A stretch of DNA of 64,000 nt, taken from assembly GCF_002211765.1 (NCBI RefSeq), contig NZ_CP022133.1, positions 2,046,001 to 2,110,000 on the forward strand. Reading direction: 5' to 3'. The notes under the pieces are model-generated. The model saw only the letters and a program-made list of their open reading frames with translations, ran no database searches and had not been told where the DNA came from. Below are positions 28,075 to 35,553 of the stretch, piece by piece; the stretch's first letter is position 1, and each line of letters starts with the position of its first letter. Origin of the DNA: Idiomarina piscisalsi (GTDB lineage: Bacteria; Pseudomonadota; Gammaproteobacteria; Enterobacterales; Alteromonadaceae). Made by a program: the position numbers and the translations under genes.

Positions 28075-29033
28075 TTACTTTTCGCCGTTTTTTCTAAATA
28101 TATTTTTGATTAACACAAAGCCGACACTTAAAAAGCCGCCTAAGAAGGTACCAATAATGCATATCAGAGCGCGTGATGGCTTCGCTTTTTGCTCTGGCAC
28201 CACGGCAGGGTCTAGCGTTTGGAAAATGTACTCAGGGCGTACATTCGCCAGCATGATAGTCTGCGTTTGTTTTTCTATTAACTCGTAGAATACCTGCTGC
28301 ATATCACTTAACGATGTGCTCTGCAATTCTTTGTCTAAGTACTCCAAGCTTCTCTGTGCTTCCTGAATGTCACGTTCACGCATGTGATTGTTAATTTCCT
28401 CAATAAGCCACCCTACCCACTGCTCGGCTACTCCTGGAGACTGATGGTTTACTGCTATTGTTACAAGGCCGGTTGTTTCGTCTTTAGTCACTTGCAGCAC
28501 TTGGTCTCTGAATACTTTTACGTATTCCCAACTTGATGGTGCTGGTTGCTTAGGGGGTTCGACTTCTCTTACCCACTTTTTGGTGTCGGGGTTATAAAGT
28601 TCGTTGTTAAATACAATGCCGGTGCCACGGTTCCATTCTTCCACTGCCATAAGTTCCGGCAAAATATCGTATTTTTCAACAAAGCTTTTTATAAAGGCGC
28701 GAGACTTTAAAATTTCGAGGGCAATTGTAGTTTTATCGGTATTGCCGCCACCGAGATTAACGCCGGCTAAGCTCGCCAGGCCACCTAGCTGCCCGGCCAT
28801 TTGTGAGAGCCCCCACCACTGGCTTCCTCCGTCGGTGCCAATGTCGCTTCCGATTTATAAATATTCTGCAGGCTTAACGAGTAAATAACCGAGCCCACTG
28901 CGAATATAAAAGTAATGGCGATAATCCACCATTTGCCCTGCCAAATAATGCCAAACAGCTCGCGCAGGTCAATTTCGTCGTCTTGGTAATCCGAATGCCG
29001 TTGAGGGTCGTAGTTATCAGTATCGTTTGTCAT
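28075..29033 (-). pseudogene. wzz: Wzz chain-length regulator, interrupted by a -1 frameshift
   Basis: Inner-membrane polysaccharide co-polymerase that sets O-chain or capsule length. The first frame starts at 29033 (GAAGG 7 bases upstream; a more 5' ATG at 29063 would overlap the ops element). It gives the cytosolic acidic N-terminus and TM1 (WWIIAITFIFAVGSVIYSL, about 35-53), then reads LAPTEEASGGG, switches to SHKWPGS and stops at 28785. The second frame resumes with MAGQLGGLASLAGVNLGGG and continues through the periplasmic domain and TM2 (ALICIIGTFLGGFLSVGFVLI) to 28075. One extra G in the run of five (28810-28814, C on the plus strand) would restore GGGLSQMAGQLGG and a protein of about 325 residues, the family size. 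It could be a true mutation, switching, or an error. Confidence 0.88.
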
Positions 29034-29048
29034 TGTTGGGCCTTCAGG

Positions 29049-29088
29049 CACGCTACCGCCCATGGGTTGCGGTTCCCATAGGCCGATG
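29049..29088 (-). promoter_or_regulatory. JUMPstart element with ops site
   Basis: On the minus strand GGGCGGTAGCGTG (29061 to 29049) matches the ops element (GGCGGTAGCGTG) where RfaH loads on paused RNA polymerase. The upstream part (29088 to 29062), including TATGGGAACCG and CAACCCAT, aligns with the rest of the 39-bp JUMPstart consensus found before enterobacterial capsule, O-antigen and LPS operons. It lies 15 bases before the wzz start at 29033, in the untranslated leader of the long minus-strand polysaccharide operon. rfaH itself is at 40284-40781. Confidence 0.85.
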
Positions 29089-29142
29089 GTGCGGATAATT
29101 ATGTGATTTATTCGTATTATTCTGAATTTTGATCAAGCGAGT

Positions 29143-29172
29143 ATGATACCGCATGCAGCCCTTTTCCTACAA
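29143..29172 (-). promoter_or_regulatory. candidate sigma-70 promoter of the polysaccharide operon
   Basis: On the minus strand TTGTAG (29172-29167) and TATCAT (29148-29143) are 18 bases apart. The -10 has five of six consensus bases. Transcription would begin near 29136 and cross the JUMPstart element about 50 bases later. This is a guess from motif matching only; the 244-base gap between wzz and the plus-strand beta-CASP gene must hold promoters for both directions. Confidence 0.35.
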
Positions 29173-29279
29173 AGGCTTTATTGTTAGTAATTGATGATAT
29201 TTTAAGCGGTTAGTTCCTTCCAATTGCCTAATATCACCCTTTTGTCCGATAGCGCATTTCCGACGTTTTTTGTAGCCTA

Positions 29280-29294
29280 TTTGTTTTAAACAAA
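29280..29294. promoter_or_regulatory. inverted repeat just upstream of the beta-CASP gene
   Basis: TTTGTTT and AAACAAA flank a single T, ending 13 bases before the ATG at 29308 and overlapping the region before the AAAAGGA ribosome-binding site. It may be an operator or a weak leader hairpin. No regulator is identified. Confidence 0.3.
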
Positions 29295-29307
29295 AAGGAA
29301 CGAACAC

Positions 29308-30699
29308 ATGGATGTTATTCATCACGGTGCGTTTGAAGGGGTTACGGGCTCTTGCCACGAACTGTTGTTAGACAGTGGCCACTCACTTTTAATTGACTGC
29401 GGGCTGTTTCAGGGGGCGGAGACCTCGGGTTCTGGTGCGGATTCCAACACGCAGGAAATTGACTTCGATATTAGCAAGGTGCAGGCGTTGGTGGTGACTC
29501 ACTGCCACATTGACCACGTAGGCCGCATTCCCTGGTTGCTGATTGCGGGCTTTAGCGGCCCTATATACTGCACGAAAGCTACCGCGCATTTGTTACCGCT
29601 AGTGATTGAGGACGCGTTGAAAGTGGGCTTAACCCGCAACGCCGACATTATTAATGCGGTGATGGCTCGTCTGCAGCGCCAGCTGCAGCCGGTGGAGTAC
29701 GATGCCTGGCTAGAGCTGCCTGCTGACTATTCTACTGAGCGCTTTAAACTGCGCTTTCGTCAGGCCGGGCATATTCTGGGCTCGTCTTATGTGGAAATTG
29801 AGAATGTGAATACTCACTACCGCGTGGTCTTCTCAGGTGACCTGGGTTGTAAAAACACGCCACTACTGCCCGACCCAACGCCACTAGAGCGTGCTGACTG
29901 GTTATTGTTGGAAAGCACCTACGGCGATAAAAACCACGAGTCGCGCCTTGACCGCGAACAGCGCCTGAAGTCGGTGGTGGAGCGTTGTGTGGAAAACAAA
30001 GGCACTATTCTCATTCCCGCGTTTAGTATTGGTCGCACGCAAGAGCTGCTGTACGAGTTAGAAGACATTATTTATAAAGCACGGGCTCGTGAGGCGAAAA
30101 CCGGCGTTGCAGACCCCGTATGGCAAAAAATGACGGTGATTTTAGATTCCCCACTGGCCGCGCAATTTACTAAGCAGTACCGAGCCATGAAGGCGTTGTG
30201 GGACGAAGAGGCATTGGCACGGGTCGAAGAAGACCGACACCCGCTGAATTTCGACCGCCTAATGAAGGTAGACGACCACAGTGACCATGAGCGCGTGGTG
30301 AATTACTTAAAAAACAGCGGCGACCCCTGCATTGTTATTGCTGCTAGCGGCGTGTGTACCGGAGGGCGTATGTTGAATTATTTAAAAGCCTTGCTACCCG
30401 ACCCACGAACGGATGTCTTGTTTGTAGGCTATCAGGCTGCCGGAACCCCGGGACGCGATATACAAACCTACGGTCCACGCGGTGGTTATGTCGACTTAGA
30501 CCACGAGCGTATTGACATAAAGGCGGGTATTTATACCTTAGGCGGCTACTCCGCCCATGCCGACCAACAAGAGCTTTTAGACTTTATAGACGCCACCGAA
30601 GAGCCGGTGAAGCGCATACGTTTAATTCACGGCGAGCCCGATGCGCGGGCTGCTTTGGCCGAGAAAATTCGCGAGCGGTATGGTGTGGATGTTGATTGA
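29308..30699 (+). CDS. beta-CASP metallo-beta-lactamase-fold nuclease-like protein
   Basis: 463 residues. The MBL domain has THCHIDHVGRIP (the HxHxDH zinc motif, near 69-80), AGHILGSSYVE (third His) and SGDLG (bridging Asp). The beta-CASP insert follows: ESTYGDKNHE, IPAFSIGRTQELLYEL, SPLAAQFTKQY, ASGVCTGGRMLNYL and YSAHADQQELLDF (final His). This is the layout of RNase J/CPSF73-like predicted exonucleases ('RNA specificity factor' MBL proteins). RNA processing is a reasonable expectation, but bacterial members of this short type are poorly characterised. It is divergent from the wzz operon and convergent with the dab genes. A good AAAAGGA site precedes the ATG. Confidence 0.85.
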   Translation: MDVIHHGAFEGVTGSCHELLLDSGHSLLIDCGLFQGAETSGSGADSNTQEIDFDISKVQALVVTHCHIDHVGRIPWLLIAGFSGPIYCTKATAHLLPLVIEDALKVGLTRNADIINAVMARLQRQLQPVEYDAWLELPADYSTERFKLRFRQAGHILGSSYVEIENVNTHYRVVFSGDLGCKNTPLLPDPTPLERADWLLLESTYGDKNHESRLDREQRLKSVVERCVENKGTILIPAFSIGRTQELLYELEDIIYKARAREAKTGVADPVWQKMTVILDSPLAAQFTKQYRAMKALWDEEALARVEEDRHPLNFDRLMKVDDHSDHERVVNYLKNSGDPCIVIAASGVCTGGRMLNYLKALLPDPRTDVLFVGYQAAGTPGRDIQTYGPRGGYVDLDHERIDIKAGIYTLGGYSAHADQQELLDFIDATEEPVKRIRLIHGEPDARAALAEKIRERYGVDVD

Positions 30700-30708
30700 T
30701 AGATCGCA

Positions 30709-30753
30709 CCTGACGTCAATAACGTCAGGCTACATCTAGATACATCAGGCTAC
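30709..30753 (-). repeat. REP-like palindrome, copy B, with a second partial head
   Basis: On the minus strand: GTAG (30733-30730), CCTGACGT (30716-30709 pairs with 30729-30722), loop TATTG, then GTGCG beyond the stem. Directly upstream on that strand a second head, GTAGCCTGAT (30753-30744), forms a truncated doublet. The second head encodes the final Val-Ala and TGA stop of the small gene at 30745-30966. The element lies between two convergent transcription units (the beta-CASP gene and the dab genes). Confidence 0.8.
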
Positions 30754-30966
30754 CGAGATATCCACCGGGTCTTTTAAAAACGGGTTGCCATGACTCCGGA
30801 GGCTGGCTCTCAAGTCTTCTTCGGAATTAAGCCCGAAATCGGTGCGCCCGTCCTGGTAATGCACCGCAAAGGGCTGGTTGAATGGTCTTGTACGCACCAC
30901 ATCGTACAACTCTTTCATTGTGCAGCAGGTAACTGCCTGGGCGGTATTCACTTGGTTACTGGACAT
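30745..30966 (-). CDS. small conserved-looking protein overlapping dabA
   Basis: 73 residues, not recognised. The ATG (30964-30966) overlaps the dabA 3' end by 19 bases, with GAGGTG a few bases upstream inside dabA, so translation is probably coupled. There is no membrane segment. A Cys-Cys pair (14-15) is followed by MKELYDVVRTRPFNQPFAVHYQDG and an acidic/Arg stretch, a compact soluble layout. The last codons and stop (GTAGCCTGA) come from a REP-like head, so the natural C-terminus may once have been longer. Position suggests an accessory of the Dab inorganic-carbon system; nothing in the sequence proves it. Confidence 0.7.
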   Translation of the reverse strand: MSSNQVNTAQAVTCCTMKELYDVVRTRPFNQPFAVHYQDGRTDFGLNSEEDLRASLRSHGNPFLKDPVDISVA

Positions 30967-33203
30967 AGCTCACCTCGTTCATCGAGTCGATACAGGTTTA
31001 TCCAGTCGTGCTGGAACAGGTGGTTAAAGTCTTCAGCGCTTGCCAACGCCTTTTGAATGATCGCTTCGCTGGCTTCGACAATAACCTGCAGGCGCATAGG
31101 GCGGTGCACAAAGTCTTTGCCGTCATGCACGGACTGCCAGGCAAGCCCTTGCCTTAAGTCACCGCCGTTACCTTCAAACACGCCTATGTCATTGGCAACG
31201 CGGTTATGAAGCAGCTTGTTGCCGCTACCTAATTGCTTCGGGTCGGTCACTGAGCAGTAGTATTGCCAGTTTATCCAGTTCGCAACCAAGCCCGGCGCAC
31301 TGAACAGTTGCGTCAACAACGCGCCGTTGGGATCGTTCTCGCTGTAGTAGTCGTGCAGGAAGCGACTACCGATGGTATCGGCAGACGACAGCCGTCCGGC
31401 ACGCCCGAAAAATAGCGTATTATTGTCGGCCAGGCCCCACTCAGGGCGCAGTTCAGCCCAGTGACTGGATCGTTTTTTACGCGCTTTCTCGGAGGCTTCC
31501 GCATTCGCTGCAAGCGATTCACTGGCGTGCGCAAATACTTGTTTGACCTCTCCGGGCACGGCCTCCGATAGCCAAACAATGTTGTCAGTAACGGTTTCGT
31601 GCAAAGCAGAATAAAAACGCGTTTTCGATGGAATGTCGACGCCTCGCTCACGCAAATGTTCACGGATGTCGGCGTCGTTGAGTAGCCGCGCCAGCACCCT
31701 TGCACTTAATGCGCCGGTCTGACCGCCGCAGGCACCACAGTTCATTCCGGCACGTTGCGCATTATTGCTATGGTGCGAACCATGCCCAACCAGCAGGACA
31801 TGCCGCCCAAAACTCTGGAATTGCATACCGGCCAGCGCCTGTTCGCACACGGCCACCAATGCGTCCGTTGAAACTTCCCCATCTTCATTGCAGATGGTTG
31901 CATGGGTATGTTCAGCGGCCCGGTCAATTTTTCCTGGTATGCCAGCCAGCAGAGATTTCAGCTTGCTTAACCCCAGGGCTTCCACACCACTGAACATGGA
32001 GACCGGCGTGTTGAATAAGTTGGTCAGCAGCGACATCGTCGTTTGTTTTTGCTCAGGGGCTTTAATGTAATACGACGGTTGCAACAAGCCGGGCACATGC
32101 GGCGTTTTACCGGTGCGCTGTTCAACCCCTAACGGCACCCCGAAAAAGCCGGCAAAGCCTTTGGTCTGAACTCGTTTGCCTATCGCTTGGCCCGCTTTTT
32201 CCAACGCTCTACGGTATCGCTCGGAGCGCACGTCAATACAAAACACCGCTTGTATGTCCGGACTTTTTGACGGTTGTTCGGCTGTTGAGTCAGTAAACTG
32301 AAGACGCGCCACTTGCGAACGTTCATAAGCGGTTTGCCATTTCCACAGCAACTCGTTGTACTGCTGCGCATAGCCAACCCAACCAAAGCAATGGTCGAGC
32401 TGTTCATTGAAGCTAGCTTTCAGTTGTTCGTGAACGGAGGTATTGGTTCGCTCGGCTAAGTGCCACAGCAGGTACTCCCAGGCCAAACGAATGCACAAGA
32501 GTTCAAACACCCATTGGCTGTCCTGACGCGCATCCTGATACGCGAATGCCGCCGCCCAGCCCCATAAGTCGCTGATCAGTGCCTGGCAATAGCACTGCAG
32601 CGCATCGTCTGAGGCGTCGGTCATAAAGCTGGCCTGACAAACTTTAATGAGTTCGTGCGGGTCGTCGGGCAGCTCTGCGAAAAGCTCGTTTAGGTCGCCT
32701 TCATCCATTAATGTTTCGATACCGCGGTCGGCCCGTGAAATGGTTAGCCAATGGCTGTATAACGAACTGTCACTGCCCTCTTCCTGAAAGCGCTTAGGAA
32801 ACTGCATAAACAGACCGCAGGTTTGGCTAATTTGCAACACCACTTCCTCGTTCCAGCGCATTTTCCGACTGCGTTGCTGATACTTGTCGACCAGGCGACT
32901 CAGGTTTTGCCACTGCGGTATTGGCTTAATAATACTGACACGCTGCTGCAACTGCTCGACCATTTTGTCGGTGACATGCTGCTTGTCAATGTCGTTTTGT
33001 TGCCATTTTTTCCAGTAGAAGTCGGGACTCATGAGCAGCTGGCTACCCGCACTGTAGCGCCAATGCGCAGCAACGTCTTCCACCGGCTTATTGCGATATT
33101 GCCAGAATGGATTCACGGCTATCCACTGAGATAATGGCCACTGCGGGGCAACCGACTGGCTCACTTGCTCAGCGATAGACACAAAACGACTGACAGAAAT
33201 CAT
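30948..33203 (-). CDS. dabA: DabA, probable inorganic carbon transporter subunit (DUF2309)
   Basis: 751 residues. DabA forms a complex with the membrane subunit DabB that accumulates bicarbonate, probably by driving a carbonic-anhydrase-like zinc site with an ion gradient. The four zinc-site residues known from Halothiobacillus DabA can be placed: Cys322 and Asp324 in FCIDVRSE, His474 in GHGSHHSN and Cys489 in AGMNCGACGG. The C-to-D spacing of 2 and the H-to-C spacing of 15 agree with the characterised protein. Peripheral and cytosolic, without membrane helices. The ATG overlaps the dabB stop by 4 bases and GAGGG precedes it. Length is somewhat shorter than long forms (about 800-1000 residues) but typical for heterotrophs. 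Confidence 0.93.
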   Translation of the reverse strand: MISVSRFVSIAEQVSQSVAPQWPLSQWIAVNPFWQYRNKPVEDVAAHWRYSAGSQLLMSPDFYWKKWQQNDIDKQHVTDKMVEQLQQRVSIIKPIPQWQNLSRLVDKYQQRSRKMRWNEEVVLQISQTCGLFMQFPKRFQEEGSDSSLYSHWLTISRADRGIETLMDEGDLNELFAELPDDPHELIKVCQASFMTDASDDALQCYCQALISDLWGWAAAFAYQDARQDSQWVFELLCIRLAWEYLLWHLAERTNTSVHEQLKASFNEQLDHCFGWVGYAQQYNELLWKWQTAYERSQVARLQFTDSTAEQPSKSPDIQAVFCIDVRSERYRRALEKAGQAIGKRVQTKGFAGFFGVPLGVEQRTGKTPHVPGLLQPSYYIKAPEQKQTTMSLLTNLFNTPVSMFSGVEALGLSKLKSLLAGIPGKIDRAAEHTHATICNEDGEVSTDALVAVCEQALAGMQFQSFGRHVLLVGHGSHHSNNAQRAGMNCGACGGQTGALSARVLARLLNDADIREHLRERGVDIPSKTRFYSALHETVTDNIVWLSEAVPGEVKQVFAHASESLAANAEASEKARKKRSSHWAELRPEWGLADNNTLFFGRAGRLSSADTIGSRFLHDYYSENDPNGALLTQLFSAPGLVANWINWQYYCSVTDPKQLGSGNKLLHNRVANDIGVFEGNGGDLRQGLAWQSVHDGKDFVHRPMRLQVIVEASEAIIQKALASAEDFNHLFQHDWINLYRLDERGELCPVTK

Positions 33204-34540
33204 GATAAGCCCTCTTTTTGACTGCGGCGCTGGTAATACTCAATGGGGTGGCTTGGCCATAACCAGAGCACAAAGCGGGTCAGCCATTCGTCCAGGTACA
33301 ACCCTGCGTTTAAGGTGATAAACCAACGTTGGCTAAGGCTGTGCGACGGCGTGTGGTGCACTAACCAGTAGGTAAAGGCAAAGGCATTGAACAGCAGTGC
33401 GATGAGCGGCTCCAACCAGGGTTGCGTCAGTTGTTGTGGCTCGATAACCTGCTGCGCCAGTGCGCCTAGTGCGAGGTAAACGGCGATAGTAAGCACTGAC
33501 ACACCGACTCGTAACAGCGGTTGGTACAGGTTCATCCATATGGTGGTGAGCGCCATCGCCAGCAGCGCTGACGGTAACCATTTCGGGTCATTCAGCCACC
33601 ACCCGCAGGCGGCAGCGACAATAGCCTGAAAGGCGATGAATATGACACCAACACGCCACAGTGAGCGGGCTTGCGGTTGCCTGATAATAGCGACCTCGCT
33701 AACCGACAGGAACGCATGAGCTTTATAAACGGAGTGTGCGACTAAGTGCAGTAAGGCTAAGTCGTAATAGCCCAAGCCTATTTCCAGTAACATCAACCCC
33801 ATTTGTGCGCAGGTCGACCAGGCGAGGCGGACTTTAATGCTGATGCGGGTCGCCATAATGAGTGCCGCGAAACAGCAAGAGGCGGCGGACACTAAGCAGA
33901 GTAACCAGACAGCGACGGTGCTGTTGCCCCAGATAGGTGTGCTGGCGAGTAGCAGAAAACCACCCAAGTTAATGATGCCCGCGTGTAGCAAGGCGGATAC
34001 CGGTGTTGGCGCTTCGACGACCTGAATCAGCCAGCCGTGCAGAGGTAACTGAGCGCACTTTATGAGTGCCGCCATGACCAGACAGAGCGCGGCGACGTGT
34101 TGAATCAGTGGCGGCGACGCGTTGGTTTCGGTGTTGGCTACAGTGACGCTTTGTAAAATGGTGTCGAGTTGTAAGCTGCCGGTGTGCAGGTACATGAGCA
34201 AAAGTGCGGTACCGAGGAAAGTTTCCGAGCAGCGCGCCAGAATGAATTTTTTGTGAGCAGCGAGCACGGCGCGATCACGCTCCGGGTAGAACATGAGCAA
34301 GCTGTGCAGTTGCAGGCTTATTGCCATCCACGCGGCGAAAAAGACAACGATGTTGTTACTGACAATGAGTATGAGAACGGCGGTCAGGCAGCCAATGAGT
34401 TTGGTGATAAAGGAGCGGCGACGCGGGTCAAGCCGGAAGTTGGTTCGGGCGTAGTTGGTGACCACGAAGGCCAAAACGACGACCAATGCCAGTAACACCG
34501 GGCGTATACCTGAAAATGTGAGCCATTCTGTCAATAACAC
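33200..34540 (-). CDS. dabB: DabB, proton-conducting membrane subunit (NuoL/MrpA-like)
   Basis: 446 residues, about twelve to thirteen hydrophobic helices, proton-conducting membrane transporter family (PF00361). HSLLMFYPERDRAVLAAHKKFILARCSE and ALIKCAQLPLHGWLIQVVEAPTPVSALLHAGIINLGGFLL (positions about 160-200, with the conserved Lys in IKCAQ and the His in ALLHAG) are the NuoL/MrpA half-channel signature. It starts with GTG (34538-34540) after GAGG. It is directly coupled to dabA and divergent from an NhaR-like LysR gene. In the Dab model it supplies the cation gradient coupling. Without dabA next to it, it would be mistaken for a complex I or Mrp subunit. Confidence 0.9.
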   Translation of the reverse strand: MLLTEWLTFSGIRPVLLALVVVLAFVVTNYARTNFRLDPRRRSFITKLIGCLTAVLILIVSNNIVVFFAAWMAISLQLHSLLMFYPERDRAVLAAHKKFILARCSETFLGTALLLMYLHTGSLQLDTILQSVTVANTETNASPPLIQHVAALCLVMAALIKCAQLPLHGWLIQVVEAPTPVSALLHAGIINLGGFLLLASTPIWGNSTVAVWLLCLVSAASCCFAALIMATRISIKVRLAWSTCAQMGLMLLEIGLGYYDLALLHLVAHSVYKAHAFLSVSEVAIIRQPQARSLWRVGVIFIAFQAIVAAACGWWLNDPKWLPSALLAMALTTIWMNLYQPLLRVGVSVLTIAVYLALGALAQQVIEPQQLTQPWLEPLIALLFNAFAFTYWLVHHTPSHSLSQRWFITLNAGLYLDEWLTRFVLWLWPSHPIEYYQRRSQKEGLS

Positions 34541-34595
34541 GTCGTTGGTACCTCGTTTGGAGGGTTTTATGTTGACGTGAATTATGGATGTTTTG

Positions 34596-34623
34596 TTGAT
34601 GTTAAGTAAAATAGATATATATT
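34596..34623 (+). promoter_or_regulatory. candidate promoter of the LysR gene in the dabB-lysR divergent region
   Basis: TTGATG (34596-34601) and TATATT (34618-34623) are 16 bases apart, 38 bases upstream of the LysR ATG. The 121-base divergent region also contains GTTGACGT (34571-34578) and GTTGATGTT (34595-34603), an imperfect direct repeat that could bind the LysR protein. Motif matching only. Confidence 0.4.
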
Positions 34624-34661
34624 ATGGTTTCGTTCTATTTTTATGAACTTTGGCTGGCAAT

Positions 34662-35528
34662 ATGAATTACAAACATCTGTTTTATTTTTGGCATGTGGCG
34701 GAAAGTGGTCACTTAACACAAACGGCGCAGAAGCTGCATGTATCGCAGTCGGCATTGTCGGCGCAGATTAAACAGCTGGAAGAGTGGTTTGGGACGCCTC
34801 TATTTGAACGGCAAGGGCGTCAGCTTGTGCTGACCGAGGCGGGATATATTGCACGCCAATACGCCAGCCGAATTTTTCACGAAGGTGAAAGCCTGGTGAA
34901 TCAGTTGAAGCATGGTCAAACCGGTGACGACGTGGTGATTCGTATTGGTCATGCTTCGACCATGTCGCGCAACTTTGTCGAGGCCTTTATTAATGACTTG
35001 GTGCATCAGCAGAAGGTAAATTATCGATTGCACTCAATGACGCCCGACCAGTTGTTTAATGAATTGGCGAATCATCAAATTGATATTGCGTTGGCCAATA
35101 CCAATGTGCGCGGCAGTGACAAGCAGCTTTGGCAAAGTCGTTTGCTGGCTCGGCAGCCGGTGTCAGTGATTGGGCCCGTTGGACGCGATATTGAACGGTT
35201 AACCTCTGAAGCATTAGTGGGGCAAAATTGGGTATTGCCCCCGGAAAATATGCCGCTTCGGTCAGCCTTTGACATGCTCAGCGCGGAGTACAACTGGCAG
35301 CCGCGGGTATTGGCCGAAGCCGACGACATGGCTATGCTGCGTCTGCTTGCCCGTGACACCGGCGCATTGGCGGTCATTCCCGACGTTGTTGTGCGTGACG
35401 AGCTGACCGGCGGCCAGCTCAAACGCTACCTGACCTTACCTAACGTCTTCGAGCACTTCTACGCCATTACCCTGAAACGTCCCTTCGAACACCCCATGGT
35501 CGCCCAACTACTGCAACGATTCGGGTGA
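34662..35528 (+). CDS. LysR-family transcriptional regulator, NhaR-like
   Basis: 288 residues from the ATG at 34662 (a TTG four codons earlier is in frame but has no better ribosome site). The N-terminal winged helix, MNYKHLFYFWHVAESGHLTQTAQKLHVSQSALSAQIKQLEE, carries the YFWHV opening shared with NhaR. The C-terminal part is a periplasmic-binding-protein-like effector domain. Divergent from dabB-dabA, the usual place for the regulator of an operon, so it probably controls that operon in response to inorganic carbon, Na+ or pH; the signal is not deducible. It converges on purL, the two stops being 16 bases apart. Confidence 0.85.
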   Translation: MNYKHLFYFWHVAESGHLTQTAQKLHVSQSALSAQIKQLEEWFGTPLFERQGRQLVLTEAGYIARQYASRIFHEGESLVNQLKHGQTGDDVVIRIGHASTMSRNFVEAFINDLVHQQKVNYRLHSMTPDQLFNELANHQIDIALANTNVRGSDKQLWQSRLLARQPVSVIGPVGRDIERLTSEALVGQNWVLPPENMPLRSAFDMLSAEYNWQPRVLAEADDMAMLRLLARDTGALAVIPDVVVRDELTGGQLKRYLTLPNVFEHFYAITLKRPFEHPMVAQLLQRFG

Positions 35529-35537
35529 TTCGAAGAG

Positions 35538-35553
35538 CCTCGGTTATCCGAGG
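35538..35553. terminator. hairpin between convergent lysR and purL
   Basis: CCTCGG and CCGAGG pair around TTAT. The purL stop codon (TAA on the minus strand, 35544-35546) sits in the loop. There is no T run on either side, so it is at best a rho-assisted or RNA-stabilising end for both genes. Confidence 0.4.

Noticed and set aside
29270..29278. TGTAGCCTA resembling a REP head upstream of the beta-CASP gene
   Set aside because: No inverted repeat follows it; a 7-base match by chance is expected in 64 kb.
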